Part shown: piece after piece, positions 8,629 through 19,431 of the stretch
How the letters are laid out: each line of letters starts with the position of its first letter
Position numbering within the stretch: position 1 is the first letter of the stretch
NCBI RefSeq assembly: GCF_008973755.1
Contig: NZ_WBOM01000003.1
Span: forward strand, 124,001-188,000
DNA length: 64,000 nucleotides
Direction: 5' to 3'
Origin: Nitrincola alkalilacustris
Lineage (GTDB): Bacteria > Pseudomonadota > Gammaproteobacteria > Pseudomonadales > Balneatricaceae
The notes under the pieces: model-generated
What the model was told of the DNA's origin: nothing
Seen by the model: only the letters and a program-made list of their open reading frames with translations
Database searches by the model: none
Made by a program: the position numbers and the translations under genes

Positions 8629-9327
8629 TCAGCCGGTGACTCTGACCCGCTTGCTGCCTGTCGGCTGCTCCTGGGCCTGTTTTCGGCGTGCTTTGATGCG
8701 GGTATCAAGGATATTTTTCAACGCGATCAACAGGCCCATGCCGACAAAAGCGCCCGGAGGAAGGATGGCAAACAGAAAACCGCGATAATCTTCAATCAGC
8801 GTGATCTGCCAGTTGCTGGCGTTCGGCCCGAACAGTAACTGCATATTGCTGAAAAGTGTACCCAGCCCCAGTGCTTCGCGCATCGCGCCCAGCAGCATCA
8901 GTACTGCGGTGAACCCCACGCCCATCATGACACCATCGGTAACGGATGCAGCAACCGTGTTTTTGGAGGCAAAGGCATCGGCACGACCCATGATCGCGCA
9001 GTTGGTGACAATCAGGGGAATGAAAATGCCCAGAATAAGATACAGGTCGTAGGTCAGAGCCTGCATCAGCAGCTCGATGGCCGTCACAAATGCCGCGATG
9101 ATCATAACGAATATCGGCAACCGAACTGACTCAGGTACGAGGCTGCGAAACATTGAGACTGTAAGATTGGAGCCGATCAGCACCAGGGTGGTGGCGAGGC
9201 CCAGACCTATGGCATTGACGACTGTGCCTGTCACCGCCAGCAGTGGGCAAAGACCCAGCAACTGGACCAGAGCTGGGTTGTTGTGCCAGAGACCGTCCAG
9301 CGTGATCTTGCGATAATCTGCACTCAT
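8629..9327 (-). CDS. rnfE: Rnf/Rsx electron transport complex subunit E
   Basis: A 232-residue polytopic membrane protein, paralogous to RnfA, with about six hydrophobic helices. Conserved family segments include [18 protein letters not shown] near the N-terminus and [16 protein letters not shown] mid-protein. RnfA and RnfE span the membrane in opposite orientation and form the core of the ion-coupled ferredoxin:NAD+ oxidoreductase. The start overlaps the rnfG stop by four bases. It is the last gene of the rnfABCDGE operon on the minus strand. The C-terminus is basic ([18 protein letters not shown]). Confidence 0.93.
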   Translation of the reverse strand: MSADYRKITLDGLWHNNPALVQLLGLCPLLAVTGTVVNAIGLGLATTLVLIGSNLTVSMFRSLVPESVRLPIFVMIIAAFVTAIELLMQALTYDLYLILGIFIPLIVTNCAIMGRADAFASKNTVAASVTDGVMMGVGFTAVLMLLGAMREALGLGTLFSNMQLLFGPNASNWQITLIEDYRGFLFAILPPGAFVGMGLLIALKNILDTRIKARRKQAQEQPTGSKRVRVTG

Positions 9328-9980
9328 GACTCATCTCCTGATACGGTAAGGTGGGCGTCCTGTTCGGTGGCTGGTGTCAGTAGCTCTGGTCGTCGGCTCT
9401 CATAAAACTGCACGGTTCTGGCAACGGCTCTGACCACGGCACGCGGTGTGATGGTCGCTCCTGTAAACTGATCAAAATCACCACCATCCTTGCGCACCCG
9501 CCAACGAGGATCGTTTGAGCTGTCCATCGCTTTATCATCAAAAGACAGTATCCAGTTGGACTTTGCAAGCTCAACCTTGTCACCCAGGCCTGGTGTTTCC
9601 TTATGCTCAAGCACACGAACCCCTGCTACACGACCATCACGCCATATACCTACCAGCATGCGTATATCGCCGCTGTAGCCATCAGGCGCGATTGCCGGCA
9701 GAATCACGGCCTCTACCTCATTATTCTGGATTGACTGATAGACGGTGATCGGTTCAGCAAACCCCAGCTCAGGAGCGCTGATCAGGATCGACTGCCTGTG
9801 CAACTGGTCATCCAGCTCGCGTGGCAGGATTTCGTAAAGTGCACGTGCCTGGTGCTCCTGTTGATTCTGTGATATGCGCTCTCGTGTCATCACTTGAGTC
9901 ACCGCAATAACACCAGCCGTCACAGCTGCAAACAGAGCGATGCCCAGGGTGCTGCGTCGCATCGAGATGAGTAGTTCCAT
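9324..9980 (-). CDS. rnfG: Rnf/Rsx electron transport complex subunit G, FMN-binding
   Basis: A 218-residue subunit with one N-terminal membrane helix (about residues 10-30) and a periplasmic FMN-binding domain. The flavinylation motif TGATIT is at residues 173-178; by family precedent the last Thr (178) carries FMN through a phosphoester bond. [10 protein letters not shown], also typical of the family, is present. The gene starts three bases after the rnfD stop and overlaps rnfE by four bases. A flavin transferase (ApbE) would be needed and is not in the window. Confidence 0.93.
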   Translation of the reverse strand: MELLISMRRSTLGIALFAAVTAGVIAVTQVMTRERISQNQQEHQARALYEILPRELDDQLHRQSILISAPELGFAEPITVYQSIQNNEVEAVILPAIAPDGYSGDIRMLVGIWRDGRVAGVRVLEHKETPGLGDKVELAKSNWILSFDDKAMDSSNDPRWRVRKDGGDFDQFTGATITPRAVVRAVARTVQFYESRRPELLTPATEQDAHLTVSGDES

Positions 9981-9983
9981 CGT

Positions 9984-11039
9984 TTACCCCTTATCCTTGA
10001 TGCCCACACGAGCACGGGCATGGCCATAGCTGCGCGGCTGGGTATAGAGATCGATGAAAGGTGCGGCCAGATTCATCAGCAAAATGGCAAAGGCTACCGC
10101 ATCGGGATAGTTACCCCAGGTTCTGATGATATAGACCAGCAGGCCGGCGCCGATACCGAAAATGATCTTGCCTTTGTTGCTGGTGGCGCAGGAGACAGGG
10201 TCTGTGGCAATGAAGAATGCGCCCATCATGGTGGCACCGACACCCAGATGTACAAAAGGATCGGCATAGTTGTAGGGATCAATACCGTAAACCAGGCTGG
10301 CCATGATGAATAGTGTGGCGAGCATGGCAACGGGTGCGTGCCAGGTGAAAATTTTGCGATAGAGAAGGTATATGCCGCCCATCAGGTAGGCGCCGCTGAC
10401 AGCATACCAGGCAAATACGCCCTGGCTCAGTACGGCTGAGCTGCGCCATACTTCTTCGGTGGTCATGCCGCCACGGTTCTTGAGTACGTCCAGTGGCGTG
10501 GCGCCTGTCAGGGTATCCAGCCAGACGGGCTCCATACCCATGAAAATCAGTCGCAGAGTATCCGCGAAGCTGGCAACCTGCCAGCCATCACCCTGTATGA
10601 CAAACGGAAGTGTCCAGCGTGTCATCTCGACAGGAAAAGAGATCAGCAGCAGCGCATAAGCCACCATGGCGGGATTAAAGGGATTGTTACCCAGGCCGCC
10701 GTAAAGATGTTTGGCGAGCACGATGGCGCTGAAAATGCCCACGGCCATTACCCACCAGGGCGCAAAAGGAGGTATCGCCAGGCCCAGCAGCACTGCCGTC
10801 ACCAGAGCGCTGCCATCTGTCAGGAAAAAACGCAGTGAGCGTTTGCGCAGTAACAGGCAGATCGCTTCAAAGCTCAGAGCCAGCAGCATGGCGAGCGTGA
10901 TTTGAATCAGCGTGCCCCAGCCGAAGAACAGCGTCATGGCGAAAATGGCTGGCAGGGTAGCCAGCAGTACCTGCTGCATCACTGCGGCACTGGTGTTGGC
11001 CTTGAACACGTGAGGGGAGCTTAAGCGAATCAGTGACAT
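9984..11039 (-). CDS. rnfD: Rnf/Rsx electron transport complex subunit D
   Basis: A 351-residue membrane subunit starting at the ATG at 11039 (MSLIRLSSPHVF), which matches the family start. The open frame runs further upstream into rnfC, but those residues are not RnfD-like. Multiple hydrophobic helices are present. The covalent FMN motif TGATPL is at residues 178-183, with Thr181 as the likely attachment site. GGLGNNPFNPAMVAYALLL is a conserved block. Spacing is 43 bases after rnfC and three bases before rnfG. It works in the inner membrane with RnfG to pass electrons across the complex. Confidence 0.93.
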   Translation of the reverse strand: MSLIRLSSPHVFKANTSAAVMQQVLLATLPAIFAMTLFFGWGTLIQITLAMLLALSFEAICLLLRKRSLRFFLTDGSALVTAVLLGLAIPPFAPWWVMAVGIFSAIVLAKHLYGGLGNNPFNPAMVAYALLLISFPVEMTRWTLPFVIQGDGWQVASFADTLRLIFMGMEPVWLDTLTGATPLDVLKNRGGMTTEEVWRSSAVLSQGVFAWYAVSGAYLMGGIYLLYRKIFTWHAPVAMLATLFIMASLVYGIDPYNYADPFVHLGVGATMMGAFFIATDPVSCATSNKGKIIFGIGAGLLVYIIRTWGNYPDAVAFAILLMNLAAPFIDLYTQPRSYGHARARVGIKDKG

Positions 11040-11082
11040 GGCTTGGTTGATCCTGTAGTGATCCTGATGAGATAAGCGTCGA

Positions 11083-12840
11083 TCACAGTGACTCCGTTTC
11101 CTGTTGTATGCTGGGGGAGGCTTTCGCAGCTGGATCTTCTCCACCGGCGCTGATCCAGGCGTTATGTGCCTGCTCCGCTTTCAGCTCAAGATCCTTGACG
11201 GTCTCCTGCATTTTTTCGATACCTTCCTGGCCTTTATCCTCTGCATTCTTGAGGGCATCACGCGCCTTCTTGAGTTTTGTGCGCGCTATGGCCGCCGCGG
11301 TCTTGAGCTGCTTGAGTTCTGCCTCGTTACTTTGCTCAGCAGCGGGCTTGGCATCCTCAGCTCGTTGACGCAGCAGTTGCTGCTTGGCAGCAGCTTCGGC
11401 TCGTTCTTTGCGCTTCTGCTCTTTTTCGGCCAGTTCGCGCTCAAGTCGTGCCTGGCGTGCTTCAAAGCGTATGCGAGCATGGTCGGCTTTTTTCTGCTCA
11501 GCCTCTTCATTGCGAATCTCGGACTTGGCAAAACGATAGTGCTGCACCAATGGGATGCTGCTCGGGCAGACATAAGCACAAGCGCCACACTCAATACAGT
11601 CGAACAGATTATGGTGCCTGGCTTTGTCAAACTCACGACCCTTGGCAAACCAGTACAGCTGCTGAGGCAGCAACTCAGCCGGACATACCTGCTCACACAT
11701 GCCGCAGCGTATACAGGGCTGAGCCGGTGGTGCCGGGGGCATCTCATCATAGGTGGCGGCAATGATGCAGTTGGTGGTTTTGATGACCGGGATCTGGTCA
11801 TTTTCGACCGAAATACCCATCATCGGCCCGCCCATAACCAGGCGGAAAAGCCTGTTATGATCAACCTCAGAAGCTTGCAGCAGTGTTTCAAAGGGGGTGC
11901 CGATCAGCACTTCCAGATTCTGTGGGTGGCCGACGGCTTCACCGGTAACCGTAACAATACGAGAAATCAGAGGTTCGCCCAGATGTACGGCACGGTGGAT
12001 AGCTGCAGCTGTACCGACATTCTGACAGACGATACCGACATCAGCGGGTATCTTGCCGCTGGGGACTTCGACATTGGTCAGCAGTTTGATCAACTGCTTT
12101 TCGCCACCGGACGGATATTTGGTGGGCACAACAACCAGATCAATATTCAGCTTCGTCTTTAACTGAGTCTGCTGCAGTGCATCACTGAGTGAACGTATCG
12201 CATGTGCCTTATTGTCCTCTATGCCGATCAGGATATGGCTGGGTTGCAGCAGGTGAGCCAGTATTTCAATGCCAGACAGCACCTGATCTGCACGCTCTCT
12301 GAGCAGCATGTCATCGGCCGTAATGTAGGGTTCGCACTCGGCTGCGTTGATGATCAGCGTGTTGACGATATGATCATCACCCAGGTGCAGTTTGACATCG
12401 GTCGGGAAGCCCGCACCACCCAGGCCTGCAATACCGGCCTCACGGATAAAATCGATCAGCTCGCTTTTCTTCATCTGGCGATAGTCGCTGATCGGTTGAT
12501 GTGTTATCCATTCATCCTTACCGTCGCTATCGAGCACGATGGTATCTGCCTCAAGGCCGGATGCGTGTGGGATCGGATGTGGGCCGATATAGCTGATTCT
12601 GCCAGATGTAGGTGCATGTACGGCGGCACTGATGCGGCCGGCCGGCTCTGCGATTTTCTGCCCCTTCAGGACGCAGTCACCAACTGCAACCAAGGGTGTG
12701 GCTGGGTGGCCGATATGCTGTTGCAGCGGCAGAATCAGTCGATCGGGCAGTGGCGCAGGGCGGATTGGCGAGCGCGTCGAGTGTTTTTTGTTGTCGGGTG
12801 GATGAATGCCACCATGAAAATTGTAGACCTTGACCATCAT
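11083..12840 (-). CDS. rnfC: Rnf/Rsx electron transport complex subunit C
   Basis: A 585-residue peripheral subunit that binds NADH and FMN and carries two 4Fe-4S clusters. The glycine-rich [16 protein letters not shown] lies near residue 130. The cluster motifs are [12 protein letters not shown] (about residue 370) and [13 protein letters not shown] (about 410). The C-terminal 150 residues form a charged K/E/A/Q-rich coil, as in proteobacterial RnfC, shorter than the long repeats in some enterics. The start overlaps the rnfB stop by four bases (ATGA). A long opposite-strand open frame over this gene is a shadow. Confidence 0.95.
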   Translation of the reverse strand: MMVKVYNFHGGIHPPDNKKHSTRSPIRPAPLPDRLILPLQQHIGHPATPLVAVGDCVLKGQKIAEPAGRISAAVHAPTSGRISYIGPHPIPHASGLEADTIVLDSDGKDEWITHQPISDYRQMKKSELIDFIREAGIAGLGGAGFPTDVKLHLGDDHIVNTLIINAAECEPYITADDMLLRERADQVLSGIEILAHLLQPSHILIGIEDNKAHAIRSLSDALQQTQLKTKLNIDLVVVPTKYPSGGEKQLIKLLTNVEVPSGKIPADVGIVCQNVGTAAAIHRAVHLGEPLISRIVTVTGEAVGHPQNLEVLIGTPFETLLQASEVDHNRLFRLVMGGPMMGISVENDQIPVIKTTNCIIAATYDEMPPAPPAQPCIRCGMCEQVCPAELLPQQLYWFAKGREFDKARHHNLFDCIECGACAYVCPSSIPLVQHYRFAKSEIRNEEAEQKKADHARIRFEARQARLERELAEKEQKRKERAEAAAKQQLLRQRAEDAKPAAEQSNEAELKQLKTAAAIARTKLKKARDALKNAEDKGQEGIEKMQETVKDLELKAEQAHNAWISAGGEDPAAKASPSIQQETESL

Positions 12841-13433
12841 GCACTCTCCTGCATCAGATGCCCGCGACCACGGTCAGTCAGGATCAGGCTGGGGTCTGAT
12901 ACCGGAGCCGGCCAGCGCCAGTTGTTGGGAGTGACCGGCAGTGGAATCATGTCGATGCAGTCAACAGGGCAGGGCTCTACACACAGGTCACAGCCGGTAC
13001 ATTCGCTGATGATCACGGTATGCATCTGTTTGGCGGCACCAAGAATGGCATCAACCGGGCAGGCCTGGATACACTTGGTACAACCGATACACTCATCCTC
13101 GCGAATGTAGGCAACGGTCTTGGGTTTCTCTTCGCCATGTTCTGAGTCCAGTGGGATGGGCTCCAGATCCAGTAGATCAGCCAAAGCATCAATGGTTGCC
13201 TGGCCACCTGGTGGACACTTGTTGATGGCATCGCCATTGGATATCGCTTCGGCGTAGGGCTTGCAGCCGGGGTAGCCACACTGGCCGCATTGTGTCTGGG
13301 GCAGGATGGCATCTATCTGCTCTACGATCGGGTCACCTTCAACCCTGAAGCGCACAGCCGCATAGCCCAGCAGTAGTCCGAATGCGGCGGCAAGTAGCAA
13401 CAGAGCCAGTACGGCAGTCAGTATGGTACTCAT
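12837..13433 (-). CDS. rnfB: Rnf/Rsx electron transport complex subunit B (ferredoxin-like)
   Basis: A 198-residue iron-sulfur subunit. One N-terminal membrane helix (about residues 4-26) is followed by a C-x2-C-x4-C cluster loop (CGQCGYPGC, residues 49-57, with the fourth Cys near 73). Two bacterial ferredoxin repeats follow, [14 protein letters not shown] and [14 protein letters not shown]. RnfB takes electrons from soluble ferredoxin or passes them to it. The gene lies 12 bases after rnfA and overlaps rnfC by four bases. Together the subunits may also reduce the SoxR sensor, as Rsx does in E. coli; no soxR is in the window. Confidence 0.95.
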   Translation of the reverse strand: MSTILTAVLALLLLAAAFGLLLGYAAVRFRVEGDPIVEQIDAILPQTQCGQCGYPGCKPYAEAISNGDAINKCPPGGQATIDALADLLDLEPIPLDSEHGEEKPKTVAYIREDECIGCTKCIQACPVDAILGAAKQMHTVIISECTGCDLCVEPCPVDCIDMIPLPVTPNNWRWPAPVSDPSLILTDRGRGHLMQESA

Positions 13434-13445
13434 CAGTCTACCACC

Positions 13446-14030
13446 TCAGAACTGGACCAGGCCGGTAAAGCCCATGAATGCCAGTGACATGAGCCCTGCT
13501 GTGATCATGCCGATGGCAGCGCCGCGAAAGGGGGTTGGTATGTCTGCCACGACAATGCGCTCACGCAGCGCAGAAAAGAGTATCAGTGCCATGGAAAAGC
13601 CGACAGCTGCACCGAAACCATAGGCGATGGATTCAACAAAATTATTCTGCTTCTGAATATTCAGCAGGGCAACACCGAGTACGGCACAGTTGGTTGTGAT
13701 AAGGGGAAGAAATATGCCCAGGAGCTTATGCAGCAAGGGGCTGGTTTTATGTACGACCATTTCGGTGAACTGAACCACGACGGCAATCACCAGAATAAAT
13801 GAGATGGTGCGCAGATAGGTGATATCAAACGGGATCAGCAGGTAGCGGTAAACCAGATAGCTGCAGACAGAAGCCAGCGTCAGCACAAAGGTTGTCGCCA
13901 GTGACATGCCCATGGCAGTTTCCAGCTTGTTGGACACGCCCATGAAGGGGCAAAGCCCAAGAAACTGTACCAGCACAAAGTTGTTAACCAGTACGGTACT
14001 GATCAGTATCAGTAGAAAGTCGGTTGTCAT
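13446..14030 (-). CDS. rnfA: Rnf/Rsx electron transport complex subunit A
   Basis: A 194-residue membrane protein, the standard RnfA length, with six predicted helices. Family segments are [19 protein letters not shown] near the N-terminus and [16 protein letters not shown] mid-protein. It pairs with RnfE in the membrane core. It is the first gene of the minus-strand rnfABCDGE operon, so the promoter should lie in 14031-14098. I could not choose a convincing -35/-10 pair there. Confidence 0.95.
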   Translation of the reverse strand: MTTDFLLILISTVLVNNFVLVQFLGLCPFMGVSNKLETAMGMSLATTFVLTLASVCSYLVYRYLLIPFDITYLRTISFILVIAVVVQFTEMVVHKTSPLLHKLLGIFLPLITTNCAVLGVALLNIQKQNNFVESIAYGFGAAVGFSMALILFSALRERIVVADIPTPFRGAAIGMITAGLMSLAFMGFTGLVQF

Positions 14031-14098
14031 GAGATGGCCGGTTCGTCCAGATAAACGAAAAGTCGTTGGTATATCAGCGAAACGTCAATTTTAGCGGA

Positions 14099-14132
14099 AT
14101 CATCCCGCTTACGGTACAGCAAGCGGGATGAT
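14099..14132 (-). terminator. Strong hairpin downstream of cysN
   Basis: Twelve-base perfect arms (14099-14110 and 14121-14132, core CATCCCGCTT/AAGCGGGATG) enclose a 10-base loop. It begins 12 bases after the cysN stop on the minus strand and probably ends the cysDN transcript before the rnfA promoter. The following T content is poor, so this may be a stabiliser rather than a classical intrinsic terminator. Confidence 0.6.
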
Positions 14133-14143
14133 AAATGGCTTAA

Positions 14144-15835
14144 TCAGCTTTTATTGTGCTGTTCGATGCGGTTCAGCAGCTCAGTGACGACCGAAACAAG
14201 GCTACTCTCACCCACTTTATCCAGGTTGACCTCGATGGCGTCATCAATCTGAGTGGCAACATCGGTCAGGAGAATGAAGCCCTTGCCCTGCAGCCAGCCG
14301 GACAGGTCTGCGGTATGGCTTTGCAGGGCCGGGCTCAGTGTCTCGGTTTGCAGTACCAATGGCAGACGGCCAAGATCAAACAGGCGTTTTTCCAGCGTAT
14401 AGATCAACTTTCTGCGATCGCTTTCATTGCCGCCGCTGATCTGTACAACCTGGGCTTTCTGACCGAGGCGTTGTTCCCACTGTTTTTCATCGATCAGGCT
14501 GCTGTCGACGACAGTCATGGCTTCCAGGCTGTCACCGGCCTCCAGAATCATGCCGGCAGCGACTGTGCTGTTGGTCAGACGATCCACCAGAATAAATGAA
14601 CCAGTGCCTTTGTGCAGTTTGTAGTTGTCGGCGATGACAGGGCGCTCGACGACCACTTCAACACGTGCGATCTCATTCAGATTGAGGGTCGCAGCCGGGA
14701 AGTGCTCGCGGGTATTAACGTCGATACGGTGACGTATGGCGCTGACCTGTCCGGCATTGCGGGAGGTGGCCAGTTTGACCTCGTAGTTGCGCCCCGGTAC
14801 CAGTTCGGATTCAGACATCCACACCAGATGAGCATCGAAGCGGTTGCTGGTTTTTGCATCGGTGCCACTGTGCACGATCATATCGCCGCGTGACACATCG
14901 ATTTCATCTTCGAGTGTCAGCGTCACGGCCATCGGTGCAAAGGCTTCCTCGACATCGCCATCAAAAGTGACTATCGATTTGACTCGGCTCTTCTTACCGG
15001 ATGGCAGCACGGTGATCTCATCACCCGGGCGCACAATACCGGAGGTGATGGTACCGCAGTAACCACGGAAATTCAGGTTCGGGCGATTCACAAACTGCAC
15101 CGGGAAGCGCAGTTCATCAAAATTATAGTCCTGAGCTATCTCGATATTCTCAAGAAGCTGCATCAGGGGCTCGCCCTTGTGCCAGGGCATGTGCTCTGAC
15201 GGATTAACAACATTATCGCCCTTCAGTGCCGACATGGGCACAAAGTGAGCATCCTGAATATTCAGATCGGATGCGAAGGCGAGGTAATCTTTCTTGATCT
15301 GCTCAAAACGCTCCTGACTGTAATCCACCAGATCCATCTTGTTAACCGCTATCAGGACGTGACGAATGCCCAGCAGCGATACGATGAAGCTGTGGCGGCG
15401 CGTCTGTACCTGAACGCCATGGCGGGCATCGATCAGAATGATAGCCAGATCACAGGTAGAGGCACCGGTGGCCATGTTGCGGGTGTATTGCTCATGACCC
15501 GGTGTGTCTGCAATGATGAATTTGCGCTTCGCCGTTGAAAAATAACGGTAGGCAACATCTATCGTGATGCCCTGTTCACGCTCGGCCTGCAGCCCATCCA
15601 CCAGTAGTGCAAGATCTATCTCACCACCGGTGGTGCCTGACTTTTTACTGTCCGACTGAATGGCAGCCAGCTGATCCTCGTAGATCATTTTGGAATCGTG
15701 CAGCAGGCGACCGATCAGGGTCGACTTGCCGTCATCCACGCTGCCGCAGGTCAGGAAACGCAGCAGTTCCTTGTTTTCATGTTGCAGCAGATAGGCATCG
15801 ATATCGCTGGCAATCAGTTCGCTCTGGTGACTCAT
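14144..15835 (-). CDS. cysN: Sulfate adenylyltransferase large subunit (GTPase) with degenerate APS-kinase-like tail
   Basis: A 563-residue protein; E. coli CysN has 475 and CysNC fusions about 630. It drives ATP sulfurylase by GTP hydrolysis. The P-loop GSVDDGKST is at residues 31-39, followed by DTPGHEQY and NKMD. Residues about 452-563 align by eye with the start of CysC (EKRLFDLGR is a typical CysC helix), but the position of the kinase P-loop GLSGSGKST reads [10 protein letters not shown] and the domain is about half length. The tail is therefore unlikely to phosphorylate APS. The gene lies 55 bases after cysD. The GTPase assignment is firm; the vestigial-CysC reading is inference. Confidence 0.92.
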   Translation of the reverse strand: MSHQSELIASDIDAYLLQHENKELLRFLTCGSVDDGKSTLIGRLLHDSKMIYEDQLAAIQSDSKKSGTTGGEIDLALLVDGLQAEREQGITIDVAYRYFSTAKRKFIIADTPGHEQYTRNMATGASTCDLAIILIDARHGVQVQTRRHSFIVSLLGIRHVLIAVNKMDLVDYSQERFEQIKKDYLAFASDLNIQDAHFVPMSALKGDNVVNPSEHMPWHKGEPLMQLLENIEIAQDYNFDELRFPVQFVNRPNLNFRGYCGTITSGIVRPGDEITVLPSGKKSRVKSIVTFDGDVEEAFAPMAVTLTLEDEIDVSRGDMIVHSGTDAKTSNRFDAHLVWMSESELVPGRNYEVKLATSRNAGQVSAIRHRIDVNTREHFPAATLNLNEIARVEVVVERPVIADNYKLHKGTGSFILVDRLTNSTVAAGMILEAGDSLEAMTVVDSSLIDEKQWEQRLGQKAQVVQISGGNESDRRKLIYTLEKRLFDLGRLPLVLQTETLSPALQSHTADLSGWLQGKGFILLTDVATQIDDAIEVNLDKVGESSLVSVVTELLNRIEQHNKS

Positions 15836-15890
15836 ACTTTCTATACCTTAAAACAGATTCAGTGGCTGACGGACGTGCAGGGCGAATGGA

Positions 15891-16808
15891 TCAGAAGTAA
15901 CCTTCCATCTTCTTCTGCTCCATTGAGCCGGCACCATCATGGTCGATAACACGACCCTGACGCTCGGAGGTGGTGGCCAGCAGCATCTCCTGAATGATCT
16001 CCGGCAGGGTTTCTGCACTGGATTCAACGGCACCGGTCAGCGGGTAGCACCCCAGCGTGCGGAAGCGGACCTTTTTCATCATCGGCGTTTCGCCCGGCTT
16101 CAGTGGCATGCGCTCATCATCGACCATGATCAATGAGCCATCGCGTTCAACCACGGGGCGTATCGCAGAGAAGTACAGTGGCACAATCGGGATCTGCTCC
16201 AGATAGAGGTATTGCCAGATATCCAGCTCGGTCCAGTTGGACAGAGGAAACACGCGGATGCTCTCGCCCTTGTCGACACGGGTGTTGAAGATGTTCCACA
16301 GCTCTGGGCGCTGATTCTTCGGATCCCAGCGATGGTTCTTGTCGCGGAATGAGAAGATACGCTCCTTGGCGCGGGACTTTTCCTCATCGCGGCGAGCACC
16401 CCCAAATGCGGCATCGAAACCATACTTGTTAAGGGCCTGTTTCAGACTCTGAGTTTTCATGATGTCGGTATGCTTTTTGGAGCCGTGCACAAAGGGGCTG
16501 ATGCCCATCTGCAAACCTTCCTGGTTGATATGGACGATCAGATCCATACCCGCCTTACGCGCCATCTGGTCGCGGAAGTTGATCATCTCCTTGAACTTCC
16601 AAGTGGTGTCGACATGCAACAGCGGAAATGGAGGGATGCCAGGGTGAAAGGCTTTACGAGCCAGATGCAGCATCACGGTAGAGTCTTTACCGATGGAATA
16701 GAGCATCACCGGATTGTCGAACTCGGCGGCCACCTCACGAATGATGTGAATGCTCTCGGCTTCAAGCTGTTTCAGATGTGTTAAGCGATGTTGCGACAGC
16801 GGCTTCAT
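15891..16808 (-). CDS. cysD: Sulfate adenylyltransferase small subunit
   Basis: A 305-residue ATP sulfurylase catalytic subunit, activating sulfate to adenosine 5'-phosphosulfate together with CysN. The PP-loop-type motif [18 protein letters not shown] is near residue 40. [15 protein letters not shown] and the C-terminus [20 protein letters not shown] match the family closely. I chose the ATG at 16808 ([13 protein letters not shown]) because the family starts just before [12 protein letters not shown]. An in-frame ATG at 16856 would add 16 residues and cannot be excluded. It is the first gene of the minus-strand cysDN pair, divergent from cysI. Confidence 0.95.
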   Translation of the reverse strand: MKPLSQHRLTHLKQLEAESIHIIREVAAEFDNPVMLYSIGKDSTVMLHLARKAFHPGIPPFPLLHVDTTWKFKEMINFRDQMARKAGMDLIVHINQEGLQMGISPFVHGSKKHTDIMKTQSLKQALNKYGFDAAFGGARRDEEKSRAKERIFSFRDKNHRWDPKNQRPELWNIFNTRVDKGESIRVFPLSNWTELDIWQYLYLEQIPIVPLYFSAIRPVVERDGSLIMVDDERMPLKPGETPMMKKVRFRTLGCYPLTGAVESSAETLPEIIQEMLLATTSERQGRVIDHDGAGSMEQKKMEGYF

Positions 16809-17216
16809 GTTAAGACTCTTTTCAAGCTGGTGATCGGGTATCGGGACGAATTGCATTCATCCTTATATAGATGATGGGATTATCCGCGATGTTTTATAAA
16901 ATAAAAAAGAATAAATAGAAATTTATTATAGCATTTGGGTATATCAGCAGGTAGTAGGCATGCATCACTTTTTTAGATATGATTTAGCTATATTAAAATG
17001 AGTAATTATTATTTTATGTTATATTGCATAGCCGGTATGATGCGCCAATAACGCTGTAAGCAGGTGCCGGGGGTTCCATTCATCTTGTGTAATCTGCATA
17101 TGATATGATGTCGGGCCTGAAAAGGGTTGCTCCCAGGTGTGGTTGCCTGACAAAGAGTCGCTGCTTGATAAGAGTCAACGTTTAAACCTGTCGCCAAATA
17201 ATTTAAAGAAGTCATT
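16809..17216. promoter_or_regulatory. Divergent control region between cysDN and cysI
   Basis: These 408 bases between divergent sulfate-assimilation operons contain no convincing gene. Bases from about 16890 to 17030 are strongly AT-rich. CysB control would be expected, but CysB sites are too loose to mark by eye. Confidence 0.5.
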
Positions 17217-18875
17217 ATGTATCAATACAATGAAGTCGATCAGCGCATCGTGAACGAACGCGTTGAACAGTTCCGGGATCAGACCCGACGCTTCCTGGCC
17301 GGGGAGCTGCCGGAAGAGGAGTTCCAGGTGTTGCGCCTGATGAACGGACTCTACATTCAGCGCCAGGCTCCCATGCTGAGGGTTGCCATCCCTTATGGTC
17401 TGCTGTCATCCGAACAGTTGCGCAAGCTGGCACATATTGCTCGTGTCTACGATCATGGCTATGCCCACTTCACGACGCGCACCAATATTCAGTACAACTG
17501 GCCCAAGCTGGAGCAGGTACCGGATATTCTGGCGGAGCTGGCAGAGGTGCAGATGCATGCGATTCAGACTTCGGGCAACTGTATCCGCAACACGACAACA
17601 AGCCACTTTGCCGGTATCGAGGCGACAGAGGTAGAAGATCCGCGCCCCTGGTGTGAAATTATCCGCCAGTGGTCCACGCTGCATCCTGAGTTTGCCTACC
17701 TGCCACGCAAATTCAAGATTGCCGTGACAGGAGGTCCTGAAGATCGTGCTGCCAGTCAGGTGCATGATATCGGTCTGCATCTGGTGCGTAACGATCAGGG
17801 AGAGGTGGGTTTTGAGGTCCTGGTTGGTGGCGGTCTGGGTCGTACCCCGTTTATTGGCAAGGTGATTCGCGACTTCCTGCCCAAGCAGGATCTGATCTCC
17901 TACCTGGAAGCGATTCTGCGTGTTTATAACCTGAAAGGGCGCCGCGACAACAAGTACAAGGCGCGTATCAAGATTCTGGTGGACGCGATGGGTGCTGATG
18001 CCTTCCGTGAACTGGTTGAAGCCGAGTGGGCGCATATCCGTGATTCCGAACTGCGCCTGACTGATGCTGAAGTGGAACGTGTCAAAGGTTACTTCGCACC
18101 GTTTGCCTATGATGCTGCGGCCGCTGATGATGCATCACTGAATCAGCACCTGGCTGAAGATCAGGATTTCCGTGTCTGGTATGAGCGTAATACCCGTGAG
18201 CACAAGGCACCGGGCTATCGCATTGTGACTGTGTCGCTCAAGCCACATCTGGGTGCGCCCGGCGATGCGACAGATCTGCAGATGGAGGTGGTCGCTGATC
18301 TGGCTAATCAGTACAGCTTCAATGAGATACGTGTCACGCACGATCAGAATCTGGTGCTGGGTGAAGTGAAACAGGCTGACCTTTACAGCGTCTGGCAGAC
18401 ACTGGTAGAGCATAATCTGGCGCGCGCCAATATCGGTACCCTGACCGATATGATCTGCTGCCCCGGTTTTGATTTCTGCTCTCTGGCCAATGCCAAGACT
18501 CTGAATATCGCCGATGATATCAATGCGGCTTTTGATGATCTGGATTATCTCTATGATCTGGGTGAGATCCGCCTGAACATGTCCGGCTGCATCAATGCCT
18601 GCGGTCATCACCATGTCGGTCATATCGGTATTCTCGGTGTCGATAAGAAAGGTGAGGACTGGTATCAGATCACGCTGGGCGGTTCCAGCCGTGAAGACGC
18701 TTCGCTGGGCAAGGTATTGGGTAAATCAGTGGCCGCCGATGAAGTTCCTGAAACGCTGCGCAGAATTCTGCTGACCTATGTCGAGCAGCGTATTGAGGGT
18801 GAACGCTTTTTGGATACCGTTCGTCGTATCGGTATGGATCCATTCAAGGAGAAAGTCTATGCCGCTGCTGCTTGA
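17217..18875 (+). CDS. cysI: Sulfite reductase hemoprotein (siroheme, 4Fe-4S)
   Basis: A 552-residue nitrite/sulfite reductase family protein that reduces sulfite to sulfide with six electrons. Two ferredoxin-like halves precede siroheme-binding domains. The cluster ligands are C-x5-C in CCPGFDFCSLAN (about residue 420) and C-x3-C in MSGCINACGHHHVGHIG (about 460). The protein is of the type paired with a DUF934 protein in Pseudomonas relatives, rather than with a CysJ flavoprotein; no cysJ is present. The ribosome site is weak (AAGAAG). It overlaps the next gene by 17 bases. Confidence 0.93.
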   Translation: MYQYNEVDQRIVNERVEQFRDQTRRFLAGELPEEEFQVLRLMNGLYIQRQAPMLRVAIPYGLLSSEQLRKLAHIARVYDHGYAHFTTRTNIQYNWPKLEQVPDILAELAEVQMHAIQTSGNCIRNTTTSHFAGIEATEVEDPRPWCEIIRQWSTLHPEFAYLPRKFKIAVTGGPEDRAASQVHDIGLHLVRNDQGEVGFEVLVGGGLGRTPFIGKVIRDFLPKQDLISYLEAILRVYNLKGRRDNKYKARIKILVDAMGADAFRELVEAEWAHIRDSELRLTDAEVERVKGYFAPFAYDAAAADDASLNQHLAEDQDFRVWYERNTREHKAPGYRIVTVSLKPHLGAPGDATDLQMEVVADLANQYSFNEIRVTHDQNLVLGEVKQADLYSVWQTLVEHNLARANIGTLTDMICCPGFDFCSLANAKTLNIADDINAAFDDLDYLYDLGEIRLNMSGCINACGHHHVGHIGILGVDKKGEDWYQITLGGSSREDASLGKVLGKSVAADEVPETLRRILLTYVEQRIEGERFLDTVRRIGMDPFKEKVYAAAA

Positions 18876-19332
18876 TCGACAGATCGCTGAAAACACCTGG
18901 CAGTTTGTAGAAGAGTCACTGCCGGCTGACACAGGTAATGCCGATCTGGTCGTGCCTTTTGAACTGCTGCCACAACTGCTGGATCAGCATCAGGGCCGTT
19001 GTGGCGTGCGCGTACCCGGTGAGCTGCCATATGAAGAGCTGCTCCCCTTTCTGGAACGTGTTGCTCTGATAGAGATTGAGTTCCCCATTTTCCGTGATGG
19101 GCGTGGTTTCAGTCTGGCACGCCTGTTGCGTCGTGCCGGATTTACCGGTGAAGTGCGTGCGGTCGGTGATGTCAGCCGTGATCGTCTTGGCTATATGGAA
19201 CGCTGTGGCTTTAATGCCTGGATGATTTCTGATGAGCGCTTCTCCGAGTCGGATTTGCAGGCGTTTGCCGAGATCAGTGTGCGCTATCAGGCGGGAGCAG
19301 ACGATCCGCGTCCCATCTACCGTCAGCAGTAA
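18859..19332 (+). CDS. DUF934 family protein, sulfite-reductase partner
   Basis: A 157-residue protein. The ATG at 18859 is inside the 3' end of cysI and is preceded by AAGGAGAAA; an upstream in-frame ATG at 18778 would lie deeper in cysI. Recognisable DUF934 features are IEFPIFRDGRGFSLARLLR and EVRAVGDVSRDRLGYMERCG. Members of this family almost always follow cysI, and a role in sulfite reduction, possibly electron delivery, is presumed but not established to my knowledge. No metal-binding cysteine cluster is visible, so it is not an obvious ferredoxin. Confidence 0.88.
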   Translation: MPLLLDRQIAENTWQFVEESLPADTGNADLVVPFELLPQLLDQHQGRCGVRVPGELPYEELLPFLERVALIEIEFPIFRDGRGFSLARLLRRAGFTGEVRAVGDVSRDRLGYMERCGFNAWMISDERFSESDLQAFAEISVRYQAGADDPRPIYRQQ

Positions 19333-19361
19333 GACTTGTCAGTAGCAAGCAATTGACGATA

Positions 19362-19408
19362 GTCACTATTATCAGTCGTCACTATTGTCAGCAGTGAGCT
19401 ATTGCCAG
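19362..19408 (+). repeat. Degenerate 16-bp tandem repeats before cysH
   Basis: GTCACTATT occurs at 19362-19370 and 19378-19386, and a diverged third copy (GAGCTATTGCCAG) ends at 19408. The period is about 16 bases. The repeat fills most of the DUF934-cysH gap and stops just before the cysH ribosome site. Confidence 0.6.
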
Positions 19409-19431
19409 TGGAAACCATACAGGGGAAAAGT

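Noticed and set aside
11104-12162. 352-codon open frame on the plus strand
   Set aside because: It is a shadow of rnfC, whose cluster motifs and operon position are unmistakable; the shadow has low-complexity Leu/Ser/Phe content.
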